Assembly: GCA_002422745.1 (NCBI GenBank)
Contig: DITH01000020.1
Coordinates: forward strand, 1 to 6,177
DNA: 6,177 nt
Direction of reading: 5' to 3'
DNA from: Alphaproteobacteria bacterium UBA6189
GTDB taxonomy: Bacteria > Pseudomonadota > Alphaproteobacteria > Rickettsiales > UBA3002
Below the pieces are notes generated by a model. The model did not search any database. It was given only the letters and a program-made list of their open reading frames with translations, and was not told the DNA's origin. This document shows positions 5,219 through 6,177 of this stretch, in pieces. The position numbers were made by a program, and so were the translations under genes. Numbering within the stretch: position 1 is the stretch's first letter; every line of letters starts with the position of its first letter.

Positions 5219-5241
5219 CCCTTACCTAGGGGAACGCCCTA

Positions 5242-5268
5242 TGTCATATTAATACGAGGTCATGACAA
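5242..5268. promoter_or_regulatory. AT-rich patch with nested dyads, possible promoter region of the luxR-type gene
   Basis: TGTCAT (5242-5247) and ATGACA (5262-5267) form a 6-14-6 inverted repeat; inside its right arm is the palindrome GTCATGAC (5259-5266). On the minus strand TTGTCA (complement of 5263-5268) resembles a -35, and TATGAC (complement of 5243-5248) resembles a -10, but the spacing is only 14 bases, so the promoter call is weak. If it is real, the lux-box-like dyad would lie just downstream of the transcription start, a place suited to repression. Confidence 0.25.
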
Positions 5269-5301
5269 AAACGTAATTTACGGAAACGGAATGAATCGCG
5301 G

Positions 5302-6177
5302 TCAGCTTAATTGGATTTCAATCCCTTGCGCATTCAGCAAATATTGCAGCACAGCGAGAAGGCGGCGCGTGCCTTCCTCGGTATGGCCTTCGGCGCGTGC
5401 GACCAGCGCGCCCTGCGTGTTGGAGGCACGGAGCAGCCACCAGCCATCCTCGGTCGTTACCCGTACACCATCGAGCATATTGACGGTGCTGCCTTGCTGC
5501 GAAAGCTCGGTAGCAATAGCGGCGATGACATCGAATTTGCGGTCGTCGGCGCAGGGAATGCGCAGCTCGCGCGACGTATGCAGCGGAGGCAACGCATCGA
5601 TAATCGCGCCGAGCGTTTGTTCCGACGTGGCAAGGATACGCGCAAGCCGCAACGCGGCATAAATCCCGTCATCGTAACCGAAATATTCATCGGCAAAAAA
5701 CAAGTGACCGCTGGCTTCGCCACCGAATTTCGCGCCGTTTTCCGGCATGGCGGTTTTAAAATAGGCATGGCCGGTTTTACCCATGATCGGGTTGCCGCCA
5801 TGCTCGCGCACCAACGCGAAGAAAATGTCTGAGGTTTTGACGTCGGCCATGATGGTGGCACCGGGGTGATGCGCCAGCACGTCAAGCGCGAGGATCATTA
5901 GCAAATGGTCGGGCGCGACAACACGGCCGAGATGGTCGACCACGCCGAGCCGGTCGCCGTCGCCATCGAAAGCGACGCCAAACGCGCATTGTTCGTGCAG
6001 CACGGTTTCCTGCAATGTTTTCAGCGTATGTACATCGGCCGGATCGGGGTGATGATTGGGGAACTGCCCGTTCACCTCAAGAAACAATCCCAGATGGCGC
6101 TGGCTGAGTCCCTCCAGCAAATGCGAAATCACCGGCCCGGCCACACCATTCCCGGCATCCCAAGCGATGGACAGCTT
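5302..6177 (-). CDS. Phosphomannomutase/phosphoglucomutase, N-terminus cut by right window edge
   Basis: This cytoplasmic enzyme of the alpha-D-phosphohexomutase family interconverts 1- and 6-phosphates of mannose and/or glucose, feeding nucleotide-sugar, LPS and exopolysaccharide synthesis. The frame stays open to base 6177: residues KLSIAWDAGNG precede VAGP, so the GTG at 6144 is an internal Val, not a start. The visible 291 residues hold the DAGNG start of domain 2, the Mg-binding loop DGDGDR (71-76), GKTGHAYFK (133-141), the sugar-specificity loop GEASGH (153-158) and the phosphate-binding loop RASNTQ...ARAEG (251-265). About 170 residues, including domain 1 with the catalytic phosphoserine, lie outside. 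Relatives are named algC, manB or pgmG; substrate preference (mannose versus glucose) cannot be decided here, so no symbol is given. No strong terminator follows the stop codon. Confidence 0.94.
   Translation of the reverse strand, partial: KLSIAWDAGNGVAGPVISHLLEGLSQRHLGLFLEVNGQFPNHHPDPADVHTLKTLQETVLHEQCAFGVAFDGDGDRLGVVDHLGRVVAPDHLLMILALDVLAHHPGATIMADVKTSDIFFALVREHGGNPIMGKTGHAYFKTAMPENGAKFGGEASGHLFFADEYFGYDDGIYAALRLARILATSEQTLGAIIDALPPLHTSRELRIPCADDRKFDVIAAIATELSQQGSTVNMLDGVRVTTEDGWWLLRASNTQGALVARAEGHTEEGTRRLLAVLQYLLNAQGIEIQLS

Noticed and set aside
5263..5282. Intrinsic terminator after the phosphomannomutase gene (CGTA-AAT-TACG then TTTTT on the minus strand)
   Set aside because: The stem is only four pairs and AT-rich; it is too weak to call, although the T-run is suggestive.
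5311..5832. Plus-strand frame of 173 codons opposite the phosphomannomutase gene
   Set aside because: It is the shadow of a conserved enzyme with intact motifs on the minus strand.

Overview
The window reads as an ordinary stretch of bacterial chromosome, probably from an alphaproteobacterium. The grounds are an AHL-receptor-type LuxR regulator, a linked aguB-aguA pair, a MAPEG membrane protein, a phosphomannomutase/phosphoglucomutase and moderately high GC. This assignment is an inference; there is no rRNA or other strong taxonomic marker. No transposase, integrase, CRISPR array or phage gene is visible, and no gene-free gap exceeds about 205 bases.

Layout from left to right. The C-terminal part of a hybrid sensor histidine kinase (+) is cut by the left edge. 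It is followed by a small secreted protein of unknown function (+), whose stop codon is followed by a long hairpin. On the minus strand lie a tRNA-Arg(UCU) with encoded CCA and, 9 bases upstream of it, a MAPEG-family membrane protein gene. Divergent from MAPEG is a two-gene operon (+), aguB then aguA, overlapping as TAATG. Together the two enzymes turn agmatine into putrescine via N-carbamoylputrescine. Tail to tail with aguA, and overlapping it by 4 bases, is a 41-codon gene for a small single-span membrane protein (-). Next comes a LuxR-type regulator with an autoinducer-binding domain (-) and a roughly 200-base upstream region rich in dyads. Last is a phosphomannomutase/phosphoglucomutase (-) cut by the right edge.

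Functional links. The aguBA pair is the only clear pathway unit; no arginine decarboxylase (speA), which would supply agmatine, is present. The LuxR protein has no luxI-type synthase beside it here and carries Phe at the position of the usually invariant Trp57 of TraR. It may therefore be a solo receptor with altered ligand preference. A 7-6-7 inverted repeat of lux-box size lies about 100 bases upstream of its own start, which suggests autoregulation. The most notable items are this dyad-rich regulatory region, the 41-aa membrane microprotein, and two GNRA-capped hairpins without U-tracts placed directly after plus-strand stop codons. I see no clear evidence of an undescribed multi-gene system.
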